NCBI RefSeq assembly: GCF_025971945.1
Contig: NZ_JAPDHW010000002.1
Location: 372,001-436,000 of the forward strand
Direction: 5' to 3'
Length of the DNA: 64,000 nt
Origin: Chryseobacterium kimseyorum
GTDB taxonomy: Bacteria > Bacteroidota > Bacteroidia > Flavobacteriales > Weeksellaceae
The notes under the pieces are model-generated. The model saw nothing but the letters and a program-made list of their open reading frames with translations. It was not told where the DNA came from and did not search any database. This document shows, in pieces, positions 25,147-34,056 of the stretch. Each line of letters begins with the position of its first letter. The stretch's first letter is position 1. The translations under genes were made by a program, and so were the position numbers.

Positions 25147-27276
25147 TTATACTTTCGCTTTCATTTCTGCAATGATGTTCATCGCTTCCTGTAGGTAAGT
25201 ATCTTTCTTCAGATTTTTAATCCACATTTCAGATTTTTTCTTGAATGCTTCATCTTTTTTCTCTCTTTCGATTTCTGCAGGATACATTGAGAATTTCAGG
25301 CCATTTTCAAATTTAGTTAATGCTTTGAATTTCTCGATCTGGGCTTTTCTCTGCTTCATTAACTCATTGAATTTAGTCATATTCAAAGTGATCGTCTCTT
25401 CCTTATCCAGTTGTTCTCTCCATTTTGCAGACTCTAACAATAACTGATAGTTTTTATTATTTGCCATTCTGTCGTTGCTGGATTTCTCTAAAGCTTTAAC
25501 ATCGAAGTAGCTCAGTTTCTGATAATTTGAACTAGGAATTTTGTCCCAAGCCAGAGCAAAATCGTCATATCTTTCACCAACTTCAGCGTAGGTAAAGAAA
25601 TCCTCCATTCTGATATCTGAAACAATCCCTTTTCTCTGGTTAGATTCACCGCTGATTCTGTAGAATTTTTGGATTGTTAATTTTAACGATCCGAAATCAT
25701 CTTCGGTATTGAGGAATCTGTTCAGATCAACAAAAGTCTGTACCGTACCTTTTCCGAAAGACTGTGGCGAACCTACAATGATTCCTCTTCCGTAATCCTG
25801 CATTGCACCCGCTAAAATCTCTGAAGCTGAAGCAGACAGTTCATTCTGCATAATAACTAAAGGACCAGTCCAGATTGGTGTTTCCTGCTTATTTTTCAAA
25901 GTCTGGATTTTTCCGTTTCCGTCTTTCACCTGAACGTAAGGACCGGCATTCATGAACAATCCCATGATGTCTCCTACTTCGGTTAATGAACCCCCACCAT
26001 TATTTCTTAGGTCTAAAACAATTCCTTCAATTCCTTCAGCCTTTAGTTTTACGATTTCATTTTTGATATCATCAGAAGCATTTCTTCCTTTTTCATCTTC
26101 GAAATCTGCATTAAAGCTCGGTAAATTGATGAAACCATATTTTTTTCCATTTGGAGAGTTGACGATAATACTTCTTGCGAAAGTATCTTCAATAGCCACC
26201 TCTTCACGAATCATCGTTACTTCAATGATGGTTTTATCTTTTTTCTGAACAGTAAGGGTCACCGGAGTTCCTTTTTCACCTCTGATCAATCTAACCGCCT
26301 CGTCAGAAAGCATTCCAACAACATTTACGGCATCTTCTTTCGGTTTGGATCTTACTTTAAGAATTTTATCACCTTCCGAAAGTTTCTTAGATTTCCATGC
26401 CGGTGCACCTATCGTTAATGCTCCAAGGAAAAGATTTCCTTTTTTCTCCTGAATAATTGCACCGATTCCGATTACCTTTCCTTTGAACTGAGTATCGAAA
26501 TCTTCTTTATCTTTTGGAGAATAATAGTTGGTATGCGGATCGAAAACTTCTGTATACGCATTCATATACACCGTGAACCAATCCATCTTCTTTCTTTTCT
26601 TAAATCTTGTAAAAGTTTCTTTTACCAAATCTTTTACTTCATCCGTAGCCTTTGTCATTTTTTGCTGAGGAGAAAGCATTTCAAGTTTTATGGTGTCTTT
26701 CAGTTTAAATTTCTGTACAGAATCTTTCTTTTCTTTCTGAGCTTCTTCTTTGCTGTTCATCGACTCAATTTCCTGAAGAATGTTGTATTTGATGAATTTT
26801 TTCCACTCGTTATACTGCTCCTGCTTATCCTTAGGTACATTTTTAAGCTTAGCCTCTAAAGTTAAAGTTTCATCTTCTTCCAGATTAATTGGCTTGCTGA
26901 AGATTTCCTGAGTAATCTTATCAATTTCATCTACTCTCTGGTACAGTCTGTCAACCGTCAGTTTGTAGAATGATAAATCTCCCATGTTCAGATAATCATC
27001 AAGCTTGGTTTCATGCTTCGCAAATTCTGTCATATCAGACTGCAGAAAATATCTTTTCCCAGGATCGATCATTTCAAAATAATGTTTATAAACATCTTTT
27101 GAGTAAGCATCATTGATTGGTTTTGGGCTGTAATGTAGGTATGAGAGTGTGTTTTTAACGCTCACCATTATCGTCTGCATTTTCTCATCGTCATTCTTCG
27201 GCGAGTTGAAACAAAACATAAGACTTGTTAATGGAATGAGGAGTAAAAATTTATTCAGTTTAAAATTTTTCCACAT
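25147..27276 (-). CDS. Carboxy-terminal (tail-specific) processing protease, S41A family
   Basis: Periplasmic or membrane-anchored serine protease of 709 residues, Prc/Tsp-like in size. N-terminal signal/anchor (FLLLIPLTSLMFCF), a helical N-terminal domain with FEMIDPGKRYFLQSD, a PDZ domain (~residues 240-345, KGKVIGIGAIIQEKKGNLFL), the peptidase core with GIVLDLRNNGGGSL, catalytic Ser near 480 (NELSASASEILAGAM) and Lys near 505 (FGKGTVQT), and a C-terminal helical domain. Substrates are probably cell-wall hydrolases or lipoproteins, as for Prc elsewhere. Monocistronic. Confidence 0.93.
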   Translation of the reverse strand: MWKNFKLNKFLLLIPLTSLMFCFNSPKNDDEKMQTIMVSVKNTLSYLHYSPKPINDAYSKDVYKHYFEMIDPGKRYFLQSDMTEFAKHETKLDDYLNMGDLSFYKLTVDRLYQRVDEIDKITQEIFSKPINLEEDETLTLEAKLKNVPKDKQEQYNEWKKFIKYNILQEIESMNSKEEAQKEKKDSVQKFKLKDTIKLEMLSPQQKMTKATDEVKDLVKETFTRFKKRKKMDWFTVYMNAYTEVFDPHTNYYSPKDKEDFDTQFKGKVIGIGAIIQEKKGNLFLGALTIGAPAWKSKKLSEGDKILKVRSKPKEDAVNVVGMLSDEAVRLIRGEKGTPVTLTVQKKDKTIIEVTMIREEVAIEDTFARSIIVNSPNGKKYGFINLPSFNADFEDEKGRNASDDIKNEIVKLKAEGIEGIVLDLRNNGGGSLTEVGDIMGLFMNAGPYVQVKDGNGKIQTLKNKQETPIWTGPLVIMQNELSASASEILAGAMQDYGRGIIVGSPQSFGKGTVQTFVDLNRFLNTEDDFGSLKLTIQKFYRISGESNQRKGIVSDIRMEDFFTYAEVGERYDDFALAWDKIPSSNYQKLSYFDVKALEKSSNDRMANNKNYQLLLESAKWREQLDKEETITLNMTKFNELMKQRKAQIEKFKALTKFENGLKFSMYPAEIEREKKDEAFKKKSEMWIKNLKKDTYLQEAMNIIAEMKAKV

Positions 27277-27446
27277 AAATCTTTAAGGTATAATATTATT
27301 TTCTAAAAATTGTTTGCCAATTAGTCTATAAAACCATGAGGCTGTTACAAACTATCAAAAGTAATACCTTATTTAGAAATATCAAGCAGTTTTAAGTATT
27401 TTTTAATAGCAGACTTCATTAAATTCTGCAGTTAAACTATTTCATT

Positions 27447-27480
27447 TTGCCGGGATAATTTATATTTTTGTTTAAACACA
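27447..27480 (+). promoter_or_regulatory. Promoter at the head of the decaying island
   Basis: TTG (27447-27449), 23-bp spacer, TATTTTTG (27473-27480), 10 bp before the first ATG of the island. Confidence 0.5.
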
Positions 27481-27490
27481 AATTACACAA

Positions 27491-27885
27491 ATGAAAGAAA
27501 TTACGCTCTCCAAAAAAGAGTTGCAGCACCGGCTCAACAGCATAAAGATCAATTCTAAAGGTCTTAAGCCCCGAAAATACGGTGTTTCTGTAAAATACTT
27601 TTCCGGAAATGAAGCAAAACCCTACAAACGCATCGACTATGAAGTGGTTGCTGATTTACAAATCATCGATGGCACTGGTTTTATTCGTTTTGATAAAGAT
27701 AACATTTCTACAACCAGCACAGCCCGGATCTTATTAATGAAATTATTTCCGACAGAATTTCAAAATCAGTCTATCCCATTGAAACCACTATTAACGAAAG
27801 AGGAAATTCTACCTGCGAAATTTTTGTTACCGCAAAAGCGAGTATTTGGAAAATGGATGTGAAGACAAACCTTACGAATCAATAA
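27491..27885 (+). pseudogene. Probable frameshifted gene of unknown function
   Basis: The frame from the ATG at 27491 encodes 123 residues, but after about residue 70 (FIRFDKDN) it changes character and uses rare codons. From about 27703 the -1 frame instead reads as good protein (SPDLINEIISDRISKSVYPI, then CEIFVTAKASIWKM) to a TAA at 27883. This is best explained by a lost base near 27700-27720. A third frame (27795-28004) also reads well (GCEDKPYESIKREPDFLKDK), so a second shift is possible. No signal peptide. I do not recognise the family. If there is no shift, it is a 123-residue hypothetical gene ending at 27862. Confidence 0.5.
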
Positions 27886-27966
27886 AACGCGAACCTGATT
27901 TTTTAAAAGATAAATTTTACATTATAAAAGCAAAAAATGATTTAGACAAGCATATATTTAGTTTTA

Positions 27967-28878
27967 ATGATGCTAATCACGTCATGCCAAGAAAAAGAAA
28001 ATAAACAAAAAATAGAAACATCAACTTCAAGTGGAAAAGGAAATGTAACGGAAGAAATTATTAGCCAAGTTCACAATTATTCATCAACGCCAATGTATTC
28101 ATTGCAAATGAATAAACACGGATGCAAACTGGTGGTAGAAATGGAAAACAATGTCGATTACCGACTGGTCGAAAATAATGGGGAAAGCACGATAATCCCT
28201 TTAAACGCTATGATTACGAGTAGTGGTAAGCAAACGTTAAAAATTAAAATATATCCAAAAGACGGTGAACAGTTTCTTACCAAATATGCACATGTACAAA
28301 TCAATATTTTCAATGCTCCAACAAAAGAAAGTGGATTAAAGGATTACAAGAAAATTGCAGAATTTACTTTGCCACAGCATTTGGAGGCTCAAAAACTTCC
28401 TTACTATGAACAAAGCGTTGATTTTGAAGCTGTTGTTCCTTTTGATTACAGCAAAGAGCTCGCTTCAGCTGCAGATTTGAGCAAAATAAAAAATATTGAA
28501 GATTTAGTAATGAGTAACTACAAACAAGTGAAAGAAATTTGTGAAAAATCAGATGTTGCTGCATATAATAAATTATCAAGCCATCCTTCAGCTTTAGTTT
28601 ATAATACTACCTACACAAGCCTCGAAGACATTAAAAAAGATCAGCAATCTAATCGTTTTGGAATAGTTGATAATAATTTGAAAAACCGAACCTTTTTACC
28701 GATTGAAGAATATTACATGCAGTTTTATGCCAATAACAAAATTGTTGCGCTTTGGCAAAAAAATCATCATCCAGCCTTATACATGAAAGGTGAAAATGCT
28801 TCAGATAAAGAAGTGGAGGGTGGGGATCCTTTATTTCTCTATATCCCAACAGGAAGTTCTGAATTAAAAGCTTGGTAA
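27967..28878 (+). CDS. Putative lipoprotein of unknown family, start probably disrupted
   Basis: A 303-residue protein with lipobox-like ITSC at the extreme N-terminus. From the ATG at 27967 only six residues precede the cysteine, too few for an export signal. In the same frame an ATG at 27937 followed by ATT, TAG, ACA, AGC would give a perfect lipoprotein signal if the TAG at 27943-27945 were a sense codon. The gene may therefore be silenced by a nonsense change. The mature protein is beta-rich in its first half (YRLVENNGESTIIPLNAMI) and helical after ~170. Its second half is paralogous to the pseudogene downstream (LPIEEYYMQFYANNKIV versus LPLENYTLELFANGRLA). Confidence 0.6.
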   Translation: MMLITSCQEKENKQKIETSTSSGKGNVTEEIISQVHNYSSTPMYSLQMNKHGCKLVVEMENNVDYRLVENNGESTIIPLNAMITSSGKQTLKIKIYPKDGEQFLTKYAHVQINIFNAPTKESGLKDYKKIAEFTLPQHLEAQKLPYYEQSVDFEAVVPFDYSKELASAADLSKIKNIEDLVMSNYKQVKEICEKSDVAAYNKLSSHPSALVYNTTYTSLEDIKKDQQSNRFGIVDNNLKNRTFLPIEEYYMQFYANNKIVALWQKNHHPALYMKGENASDKEVEGGDPLFLYIPTGSSELKAW

Positions 28879-29052
28879 GTTGCTGAATTACAAGTAACTT
28901 GTTTAAAAGCAGTCAGGTAAAAATTCATTAAATGTTAAAATGAGAGCATTTTGTTTTTGTCTTGAAAAGTTATCAAATAATGGAAACCCGCCGATAGGGA
29001 GAATCTGTGACATCAGAAAAAAATTTGGCATGATCCAGAATGAAATATACAG

Positions 29053-30007
29053 ATGATGAATAATACAATAAATATATTAACCTGCACAGTATTATTTTTG
29101 TCAACGATAGCTAGTTATAGTTGCTCAAATAAATCTAACGATAATAAATTAATCATTCAAAATAAAACCCAAATTGAGAAAAATAAACACATAACTTATG
29201 CCGTGCATGTGAATGCCAAAACACCATATGAACTTTATCTCGATGATATATTGATCGATCGTTTTTATGAAAATAATATGAATCGTAGTACAGATTTAAA
29301 CACTTATCTTTTAAACAATGGAACACATAAACTAAAAATTAGATATCTGCCATTGTCTGACAGTCAGGATGGTTTGTTGGATCCTAAAGATATTATATTT
29401 AATAAAGATTCGAGATGGCACATTTACTTTGTCTCGCTTAACAAGGACCCTGAAGCTCCTTTAGGGTATACCAATGAAATAGATTATGGAAGTAGTGCTT
29501 TGAATATTATAACGCCACCAAAAAAGTCCCTTTTTGGGAACAGGAATGGGATTTAGAAATTAAGGACTTACCCTATAAGTTAAAAGGATGGAGTGAAAGT
29601 GAAGATTTATCAAAGGTAAATCAAGACGAGTTGAAAAAAGAAGTTGTAGCATTCTTTGAGGAACAAAGACTTTTATTAAATGAGGGAAAGGTTGACGAAT
29701 ATCTACAATTGGGATTAAAAAAAGATCAGGAATTAATTGTTGCTACTTATGGAGAAGATTTAGAGTATTATAACTCACAAGAAAGAAAGAAAATATATTA
29801 AGAGCAAAAGGAGATATGCTTCCATTAGAAAATTATACATTGGAGCTGTTTGCCAACGGAAGATTAGCAACATTAAATATAGCATCCGGACAATATAAAA
29901 ATTGGTCAGCATTATTAAGTAAAAGTGAAAAAGGAAGAGTTAGCGGATGGGGAATCTTAATACATAAGCCTAAAGGCTCATCCCAATTTGAAATTATTAG
30001 AAAATAA
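29053..30007 (+). pseudogene. Broken paralogue of the putative lipoprotein (two frameshifts)
   Basis: Three consecutive frames rebuild one lipoprotein-like product. Frame 1 (29053 to ~29520) has the signal peptide and cysteine (TIASYSC) and a beta-rich domain. Frame 2 continues from ~29526 (VPFWEQEWDLEIKDLPYKL) to a TAA at 29799-29801. Frame 3 continues from ~29798 (RAKGDMLPLENYTLELFANG) to 30007. Each change is -1, as after a single-base deletion; the first lies in a run of six A. The reconstructed protein aligns along its length with the lipoprotein upstream. Sequencing error is the alternative, but two events in one gene beside other damaged genes favour real decay. Confidence 0.75.
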
Positions 30008-30014
30008 AACAATT

Positions 30015-30945
30015 TTGAAGCAGCTTTTAAATACCGGAATCAAAATAATAGGAATTATATGTTTAATTGCTACAATCATGATCTCTATTACTGCCTATAC
30101 TCATCAGATAGAAATTATACCTACTTATTTCAAATAAAAGTAAATCAATCTTTTACATTTTATTATGTGCCTATTTTATAAGTTTAATAGTTTTCTTTCC
30201 TGATCAGGGAAATAATGCTTATCATTTTGAAGAAAGAATTAAGCGATTACCGTATGTTTTATGTTTTTTCTATTTAGTAATTCTAATTACTTCCCATAAA
30301 AAAATAATAATCCCTAAACTAACCGAAGGAGTAACCCTTCTGCTTTCAGTTTCTTTTATATATTGGCTATCATATAAGCAATTGCTGAACTTTGAATCTT
30401 GGTACTCATCAATAATAACAACAGTTACTATATTGTTTTTATTAATATCTGTCATTAATGGATTGTTTTTGGTAAAACTTTCTAAATTAAACCGTTTAAT
30501 TTTAAGTATTTGGAGTACAATTGTAGTATTTGTAATAGGTGTAGATGATTTTATAGGTTTGATGGATTATATTAGTTTTGATGATCAGAATGGTCTTTCT
30601 GATTCATTTAAGATTGTTATTCAATATTTTCTTTTTGGGATGAGTAGTATTTACTTAGTTCAAAACTTTTTTTTATTATTTCTGCTCATACCATCGAAAG
30701 AAGATCAAGACAATATTTTGTTTCATGAAAACATCAGAGATCATTACGGTCGGTATTCTGAAAGTCAAGCAAAAAGACTCTTTTCTATTTTTTGCATTAT
30801 ATATTGTTTTGTATTTTTTTACCTAAATCATATCCTAAAAATTTTACCCATAAATACAATTATTTGGATCGTTACATTTACATTTCCAGTTGTATTAAAT
30901 GTAATGATAAAAATTAACTATAAAAAAAGTGAGTTCATTGATTAA
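30015..30945 (+). pseudogene. Probably frameshifted multi-span membrane protein gene
   Basis: An open frame from 30112 to 30945 encodes a protein with about six membrane spans (SIFYILLCAYFISLIVFF, LPYVLCFFYLVILI, GVTLLLSVSFIYWLS, and so on) but has no ATG at its start. Immediately upstream another frame beginning at a TTG at 30015 encodes a span (IIGIICLIATIMISITAY) and stops at 30135-30137. The frames overlap at 30112-30134, and joining them with a +1 shift gives one protein of ~308 residues. A shorter reading from the TTG at 30382 gives 187 residues. It follows the lipoprotein pseudogene by 7 bp, suggesting an original operon. Function unknown. Confidence 0.6.
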
Positions 30946-31109
30946 TGATGGATTGGTTTGTTTGTAGAAAAAAAGATAATCAAATTATTAGATTAAAATT
31001 TTTTTTAATGTTTAACAACTTACAATTATATCCTCAATAAATAAAAAGTATCTCAATAATTTTAACAAAACCTTCACCCCACCCTCTCAAAAATCAATTT
31101 CCATTTTAG

Positions 31110-31117
31110 TAAATTTG
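31110..31117 (+). promoter_or_regulatory. -7 box upstream of surE
   Basis: TAAATTTG, an exact TAnnTTTG match 19 bp before the ATG. Confidence 0.55.
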
Positions 31118-31136
31118 TTCAAATTAAAAATAATAT

Positions 31137-31907
31137 ATGGAAAAACCACTTATTCTGGTAACCAATGATGATGGAATTACAGCTCCCGGTATCAGAAATC
31201 TTGTAGAATTTATGAACGAAATCGGAGAAGTAATCGTGGTTGCTCCCAACTCTCCCCAAAGTGGAAAAGGTCATGCCATTACCATTAACTCTACTCTAAG
31301 TTTTGAAGAAGTACAGCTTGACGGACCTCAAAAAGATTATTCGTGCAGCGGTACTCCCGTAGACTGTGTGAAGATGGCTTTAGATAAAATTCTTCCTAGA
31401 AGACCGGATATTGTGGTTTCAGGAATTAATCACGGTGCGAATTCTTCAATTAATGTAATTTATTCAGGAACGATGTCTGCAGCTGTGGAAGGCGGTGTGG
31501 AAGGACTTCCTTCGATTGGTTTTTCTCTTTTAGATTTCAGTTGGGAAGCAGATTTTACGCAGGCAAAGGAATATATTCAGAATATTGTAAGAAAAACTTT
31601 AGAAAACCCAATGCCTAAAGGTGTTGTGCTGAATGTGAATATCCCTAAACTTTCGAAAGAAGAGATCAAAGGTGTGAAAATCTGTAAGCAGGCCAACGCA
31701 AAATGGGAAGAAAGTTTTGACGAAAGAATCAATCCGCACGGTAAAAAATATTACTGGTTAACAGGTTATTTCAACAATATGGATGAGTCTGAAGATGCTG
31801 ACGAAACCGCTTTGGCTAACGGATATATCTCGATTGTTCCCGTTAAATTTGATATGACGGCTTATGAATATATGAATACGCTGAATGAGGTGATGAAGTT
31901 TGATTAA
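31137..31907 (+). CDS. surE: 5'/3'-nucleotidase SurE
   Basis: Metal-dependent nucleoside monophosphate phosphatase, cytoplasmic, linked to stationary-phase survival. The 256-residue protein has the signature LVTNDDGITAPGI at residues 7-19 (the DD and N bind the metal), PNSPQSGKGHAIT near 38, and VVSGINHGANSS near 95 with the other active-site residues. SGTMSAAVEGG is a further family block. It is monocistronic and followed by the palindromic repeat element. Confidence 0.95.
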   Translation: MEKPLILVTNDDGITAPGIRNLVEFMNEIGEVIVVAPNSPQSGKGHAITINSTLSFEEVQLDGPQKDYSCSGTPVDCVKMALDKILPRRPDIVVSGINHGANSSINVIYSGTMSAAVEGGVEGLPSIGFSLLDFSWEADFTQAKEYIQNIVRKTLENPMPKGVVLNVNIPKLSKEEIKGVKICKQANAKWEESFDERINPHGKKYYWLTGYFNNMDESEDADETALANGYISIVPVKFDMTAYEYMNTLNEVMKFD

Positions 31908-31915
31908 AAGAATTA

Positions 31916-32092
31916 TTCTTTTGTCTTGAAACAAAAGAAACAAAAATTCAAGACTTGGAACTCTAATGCTAAAAATTAAAATTTAATCCTAAAATTCCCA
32001 AAACTTGCGCGATTGAATATTTTTTCTTCGATTCAAAATTTCTACCGCGCTTCGAACAGTGGGAATTTTTTCACGGATTAAATTTTAATTTT
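31916..32092. repeat. Multi-arm palindromic element (REP/MITE-like)
   Basis: Nested inverted repeats: TTCTTTTGT (31916) / ACAAAAGAA (31931); GTCTTGAA (31923) / TTCAAGAC (31947); a perfect 18-bp pair AAAATTAAAATTTAATCC (31972-31989) / 32075-32092; AAAATTCCCA (31991) / TGGGAATTTT (32060); GCGCG (32007) / CGCGC (32046); TTGAAT (32013) / ATTCAA (32031). Together the inner arms form a branched hairpin of about 121 nt. No coding potential. It fills the gap between convergent surE and the radical SAM gene. Confidence 0.75.
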
Positions 32093-32192
32093 CTTAACGC
32101 TTCAGTTTCCTATGTCGTTTCTGATTCATCACAATATAAAAATCGGTGAAATCTGTGGGAACATTTTACTTTAAGTTATTGTTCTGTGGAAT

Positions 32193-33596
32193 TTAGAATA
32201 GAATTTTATCCTCTTTCCTCAATTCCTCCAGATATTTAATTTTATCATCGCGGTAAAATAAATTCATCGTCTCAAACGGAATCATTTTTAAATCTTTATT
32301 CACAATGTGAACACATGATTTTTTAATTGCCCGGACATCAAAGTCGTGAGCATCCATAAAATTCATAATAATGATTCTGAAAAGATTATCATAATCCAAA
32401 TTCGGAGCCGAAACTTCTGGCAGACAACACAATAACTGGTTTACTTTAGGCTGAACTTTATCCACAGAAATACCGGTACTGAAAATATCCAAAAGCTGCA
32501 TCTGTAACCCTTGATCCTGTTCGTAAACAATAGTGTTTTTCGTTTCGTTATTCAGAAGATCAGCAGGATTAATGTATCTTGTTAGAGGAATCGTCTCACC
32601 TTCGAGCTTTAAAATATAACCCATGGCCAAAGAATCGGGATTACATGGAACAGGAATGATATCATCACCATTCAGCAGCGGAAACTGATTTAAGATTCCC
32701 TGCCGGACTTCAGTTAACGTAATTTTTTCGTGCGCTGAATCTTCACGGTTTCTTCCGGCGACCTCAACGGGTTGGAAGGTAATTCCGCGGACGCATTTCT
32801 GTTTTAAAGCAAAATCAATCAGCTTCCCAATCTCATCAATATTTTTTCCTTTCTGAAGAACAATCACGAGCGTCGTGGAAAGATTTAACTCATTCAATTT
32901 CTCCAAAGCTTTCATTCGGACATTCGTGAGATCTTTTCCTCTGAAATCTTCCAGAACTTCAGGCTTAAAAGAATCAAACTGAAGATAAATTTCAAATTCC
33001 GGAGCGTAAGTCGCCAGCTTTTCTGCAAAACCGGGATCATTTGCGATACGAATTCCGTTGGTATTGAGCATCAAATGTTTAATGGGTTTCGTTTTGGCGA
33101 TATCCATTATTTTAAAAAATTCAGGATGTATTGTTGGCTCACCACCGCTGATCTGCACGACATCTGGCTCGCCTTCATTTCTGACAATCGTATCAAACAT
33201 CGCTTCGATCTGCTCCAAACTACGGTGACTTCCGTAATGTGGTGAAGACATTGCGTAACAGGTCGGACATGTCAGATTACACCGGTCGGTAACCTCAACA
33301 ATCGACAGACAGCTGTGCTGCTCATGATCTACACACAATCCGCAGTCGTAAGGGCAGCCATATTCCACGTCAGTTCCGAAGTGAACGGGCATTTCTGATG
33401 CTTTATTGTAGTTTCTGATATTTTTATAATAATCAACATCCGAGGCAATCATCGTTTTGAAAAAGCCATGATCCGGACATCTTTTGGTCATAAAAACCGC
33501 TTCATCTTCAATGATAATCTTTGCTCCTACCCTTTTCAGACATTCGGGACAAAGGCTTATTGTATAATCGTAATAGGTATAATTTCTTACAGGCAT
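32193..33596 (-). CDS. Radical SAM protein, tetraether lipid synthase/MJ0619-like
   Basis: Iron-sulfur enzyme of 467 residues. It has an N-terminal CPEC (C16, C19) and C40 that look like a zinc or rubredoxin-like knuckle, a first cysteine set CPYDCGLC (81, 85, 88) for an auxiliary cluster, and the radical SAM motif CNLTCPTC (106, 110, 113), then ISGGEPTIHPEF. This layout is that of the archaeal tetraether lipid synthase (Tes) family and its bacterial relatives, which join or methylate unactivated carbons. The bacterial substrate is unknown. It is last in an operon with two tiny membrane proteins and an Lgt-like protein (gaps 10, 9 and -4 bp), which suggests a lipid or lipidated-protein target. 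Confidence 0.85.
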   Translation of the reverse strand: MPVRNYTYYDYTISLCPECLKRVGAKIIIEDEAVFMTKRCPDHGFFKTMIASDVDYYKNIRNYNKASEMPVHFGTDVEYGCPYDCGLCVDHEQHSCLSIVEVTDRCNLTCPTCYAMSSPHYGSHRSLEQIEAMFDTIVRNEGEPDVVQISGGEPTIHPEFFKIMDIAKTKPIKHLMLNTNGIRIANDPGFAEKLATYAPEFEIYLQFDSFKPEVLEDFRGKDLTNVRMKALEKLNELNLSTTLVIVLQKGKNIDEIGKLIDFALKQKCVRGITFQPVEVAGRNREDSAHEKITLTEVRQGILNQFPLLNGDDIIPVPCNPDSLAMGYILKLEGETIPLTRYINPADLLNNETKNTIVYEQDQGLQMQLLDIFSTGISVDKVQPKVNQLLCCLPEVSAPNLDYDNLFRIIIMNFMDAHDFDVRAIKKSCVHIVNKDLKMIPFETMNLFYRDDKIKYLEELRKEDKILF

Positions 33597-33606
33597 AATT
33601 TATTCT

Positions 33607-33813
33607 TTAAAGTACTCCGCCACAGACCATTCCGCTTATAATCAGAATAAGAAGGGCTGCTATTGCAATAGTCTGCCAAAACTGCTTTGAAGAAAATTCT
33701 TGCTTTCTCCAATGAAAAATACCTTCTGTAATTTTTGCAATGACAAAAGATATGAAAAAAACGATGGCTCCTCCCATCAAAAGAAGCATCAAAATTCCAA
33801 AGATGATTTCCAT
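33607..33813 (-). CDS. Tiny membrane protein ending in VCGG, paralogue 1
   Basis: A 68-residue protein with two membrane spans (FGILMLLLMGGAIVFFISFVIA and TIAIAALLILIISGMVCGGVL) joined by a basic loop (HWRKQEFSSKQFW). The end of the second span reads IISGMVCGG, matched by LISGAVCGG in the neighbouring gene. The single cysteine is two glycines from the C-terminus region. It lies 10 bp before the radical SAM gene and 9 bp after its paralogue. I know no family for it; it may be a substrate or subunit of the enzymes encoded beside it. Confidence 0.7.
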   Translation of the reverse strand: MEIIFGILMLLLMGGAIVFFISFVIAKITEGIFHWRKQEFSSKQFWQTIAIAALLILIISGMVCGGVL

Positions 33814-33822
33814 TTAAATTTT

Positions 33823-34056
33823 TTACATTCCTCCACAAACAGCTCCGCTTATCAATCCGCAAATCAACATTGAAATAAGTACGGTTGTCCAAAATTTACT
33901 TTTAGAAAATTTTCGTCCGTCTTTACTTTCGTAAATAAGTTTTGCGAAAACGGCAACCACCAATGATACAACGAAAGCTACAGCAAGAATCATCAGAATG
34001 ATCATGGCAACCAATCCTTCTAAACCACCAACTTCCAAGAGTGTCAGCATTTTCAT
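33823..34056 (-). CDS. Tiny membrane protein ending in VCGG, paralogue 2
   Basis: A 77-residue protein with two membrane spans (LVAMIILMILAVAFVVSLVVA and FWTTVLISMLICGLISGAVCGG) and a basic loop (ESKDGRKFSKSKFW). It is paralogous to the next gene: the loop K-F-S-S/K-K-Q/S-F-W and the C-terminal SGxVCGG are shared. Its start overlaps the end of the Lgt-like gene by 4 bp, indicating translational coupling. Function unknown. Confidence 0.7.
   Translation of the reverse strand: MKMLTLLEVGGLEGLVAMIILMILAVAFVVSLVVAVFAKLIYESKDGRKFSKSKFWTTVLISMLICGLISGAVCGGM

Noticed and set aside
28941..28997. Short frame beginning MRAFCFCLEKLSN between the two island lipoprotein genes
   Set aside because: It ends after 18 codons and has no similarity or start context.
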